DNA from: Holophaga sp.
Lineage (GTDB): Bacteria; Acidobacteriota; Holophagae; Holophagales; Holophagaceae
DNA length: 64,000 bases
Direction: 5' to 3'
NCBI GenBank assembly: GCA_016715205.1
Contig: JADKBC010000003.1
Coordinates: 162,729 to 226,728 of the forward strand
In this document: in pieces, positions 63,514 to 64,000 of the stretch
Layout of the letters: each line of letters opens with the position of its first letter
Numbering within the stretch: position 1 is the first letter of the stretch
The notes under the pieces: generated by a model
Told to the model about the DNA's origin: nothing
Seen by the model: only the letters and a program-made list of their open reading frames with translations
Databases searched by the model: none
Position numbers and translations under genes: made by a program

Positions 63514-64000
63514 ACCCGTTCGCCTATTGCGGTAACCTGCAGACAACCCACCAACCTATTTAACCCAGTCTCTATTTAATTTATCGCTTTTTTTTCGCCT
63601 GTCAAGCGGCCAAATCAGTTCGCCTATTACCCCTAGAACAAAGCCCCCCCAACCCCCTAAATCACCCGGAATAGGCGAACCAATCCCCCACCAAACGGTT
63701 CCCCTAATTCAGAGGCCGCCATTTTGGCCACTCGAAAAATGCTAAAATTCCCCATTCCTTGCTAGAAAGTTCGCCTTTCCTTTTCCTAGTCCTACGGTTC
63801 CATCAACACTTACGTCTTTCAAAACCTGATTAGGCGAACTGGGGCGACTTCGCACCCCTGTTTTTGCCCTCCCATCCGGTGAAAAACGGTCTGCCTAACA
63901 CGGTTGCCACAACAGTTAGTCTTACAGAATTTTCAACACTTACATTTCCCTTTAACCGCATTAGGCGAACTACACTTTTCTTCGTATAGTTCGTCTAATT
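63470..64000. repeat. Integron-like array of GTTCGCC/GGCGAAC motifs without cassettes genes (open at the window end)
   Basis: No gene is seen beyond the integrase. The motif A(A/T)TAGGCGAAC, in either orientation, occurs at 63474-63483 (degenerate), 63518-63528, 63618-63628, 63670-63680, 63769-63779 (partial), 63829-63839, 63889-63899 (partial), 63960-63970 and 63989-64000 (partial). Motifs alternate in orientation from 63618 on. CAACACTTAC recurs at 63804-63813 and 63934-63943 at the same distance from the next motif. These look like attI/attC-type sites, but core triplets differ from the RYYYAAC/GTTRRRY consensus. Confidence 0.65.
63578..63605 (-). promoter_or_regulatory. Predicted sigma70-type promoter of intI
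   Basis: On the minus strand TTGACA (63605-63600), a 16-nt spacer and TAAATT (63583-63578), ending about 65 nt before the ATG at 63513. A GGCGAA copy of the array motif overlaps the spacer start. No LexA-like box was recognised. Confidence 0.6.

Noticed and set aside
63600..64000. CRISPR array
   Set aside because: The repeated units are short, alternate in orientation, and have irregular spacing; no cas gene is present. An integron array fits better.

Overview
The window is a dense, high-GC bacterial chromosome segment with a Gram-negative envelope: TonB-dependent receptor, MipA/OmpV-type porin, DsbD, lipoproteins and GmhA. The gene set (an ABC ATPase with an AAA-associated tail, a corrinoid/UroD/DUF1638 cluster, a DUF6677-like membrane protein, a carboxypeptidase-regulatory TonB receptor, MglA-type signalling) fits Acidobacteriota, perhaps a Holophaga/Geothrix-like lineage. 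That placement is inference from gene content only. No rRNA, tRNA, CRISPR or transposase was recognised.

Layout. 0-2.3 kb: end of a NitT/TauT-type ABC importer (permease cut by the window edge, plus ATPase). 2.4-8.9 kb: minus-strand genes for a DMT exporter, a receiver protein, a PBP4-type carboxypeptidase, a pseudopilin-like protein, a GAF/HD-GYP protein, two cold-shock proteins and a monofunctional-looking methylene-THF dehydrogenase. 9.0-13.1 kb: an endonuclease III fused to a BtuF-like domain, a double TlpA-like protein and a MipA/OmpV protein. 13.2-17.6 kb: a translationally coupled corrinoid protein / UroD-type methyltransferase / DUF1638 / hybrid sensor kinase operon. 17.6-28.0 kb: KAS III, an SDR, DUF1697, a WxxGxW protein, DsbD, an HD phosphohydrolase, a PTPS-III-like pterin enzyme, a NodB-like lipoprotein and FtsK.

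28.1-42.3 kb is rich in surface proteins: a TonB receptor, a lipoprotein with an Ig-like and a cohesin-like domain, a 1,199-residue secreted propeller protein ending in a type I dockerin, a membrane/CxxCH cytochrome P460-like protein, GmhA, HemW, proline iminopeptidase and a lipoprotein metzincin with IPT/TIG repeats. 42.4-50.2 kb is housekeeping (DedA, SmpB, MarC, S18, S6, Pth, L25, PPK), interrupted at about 44.35-44.6 kb by a long poly-G and low-complexity stretch that is probably a sequencing or assembly defect and damages the end of the DUF6677-like gene. 50.6-62.3 kb: Mrp, rhomboid, beta-CASP nuclease, GT2, an orphan response regulator, an MglA GTPase fused to a histidine-kinase-like module, then uppS-cdsA-dxr.

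The right third carries three copies of a nested inverted-repeat element (about 50.2-50.5, 56.5-56.7 and 62.3-62.5 kb) and a separate hairpin cluster (54.5-54.7 kb). The window ends in an integron: a clear IntI integrase on the minus strand with a plausible TTGACA/TAAATT promoter, followed by at least nine copies of a GTTCGCC/GGCGAAC motif with no genes between them. The strongest candidates for something new are this non-coding, atypical integron array, the adjacent cohesin-like/dockerin pair, the MglA-kinase-receiver fusion and the nested repeat family.
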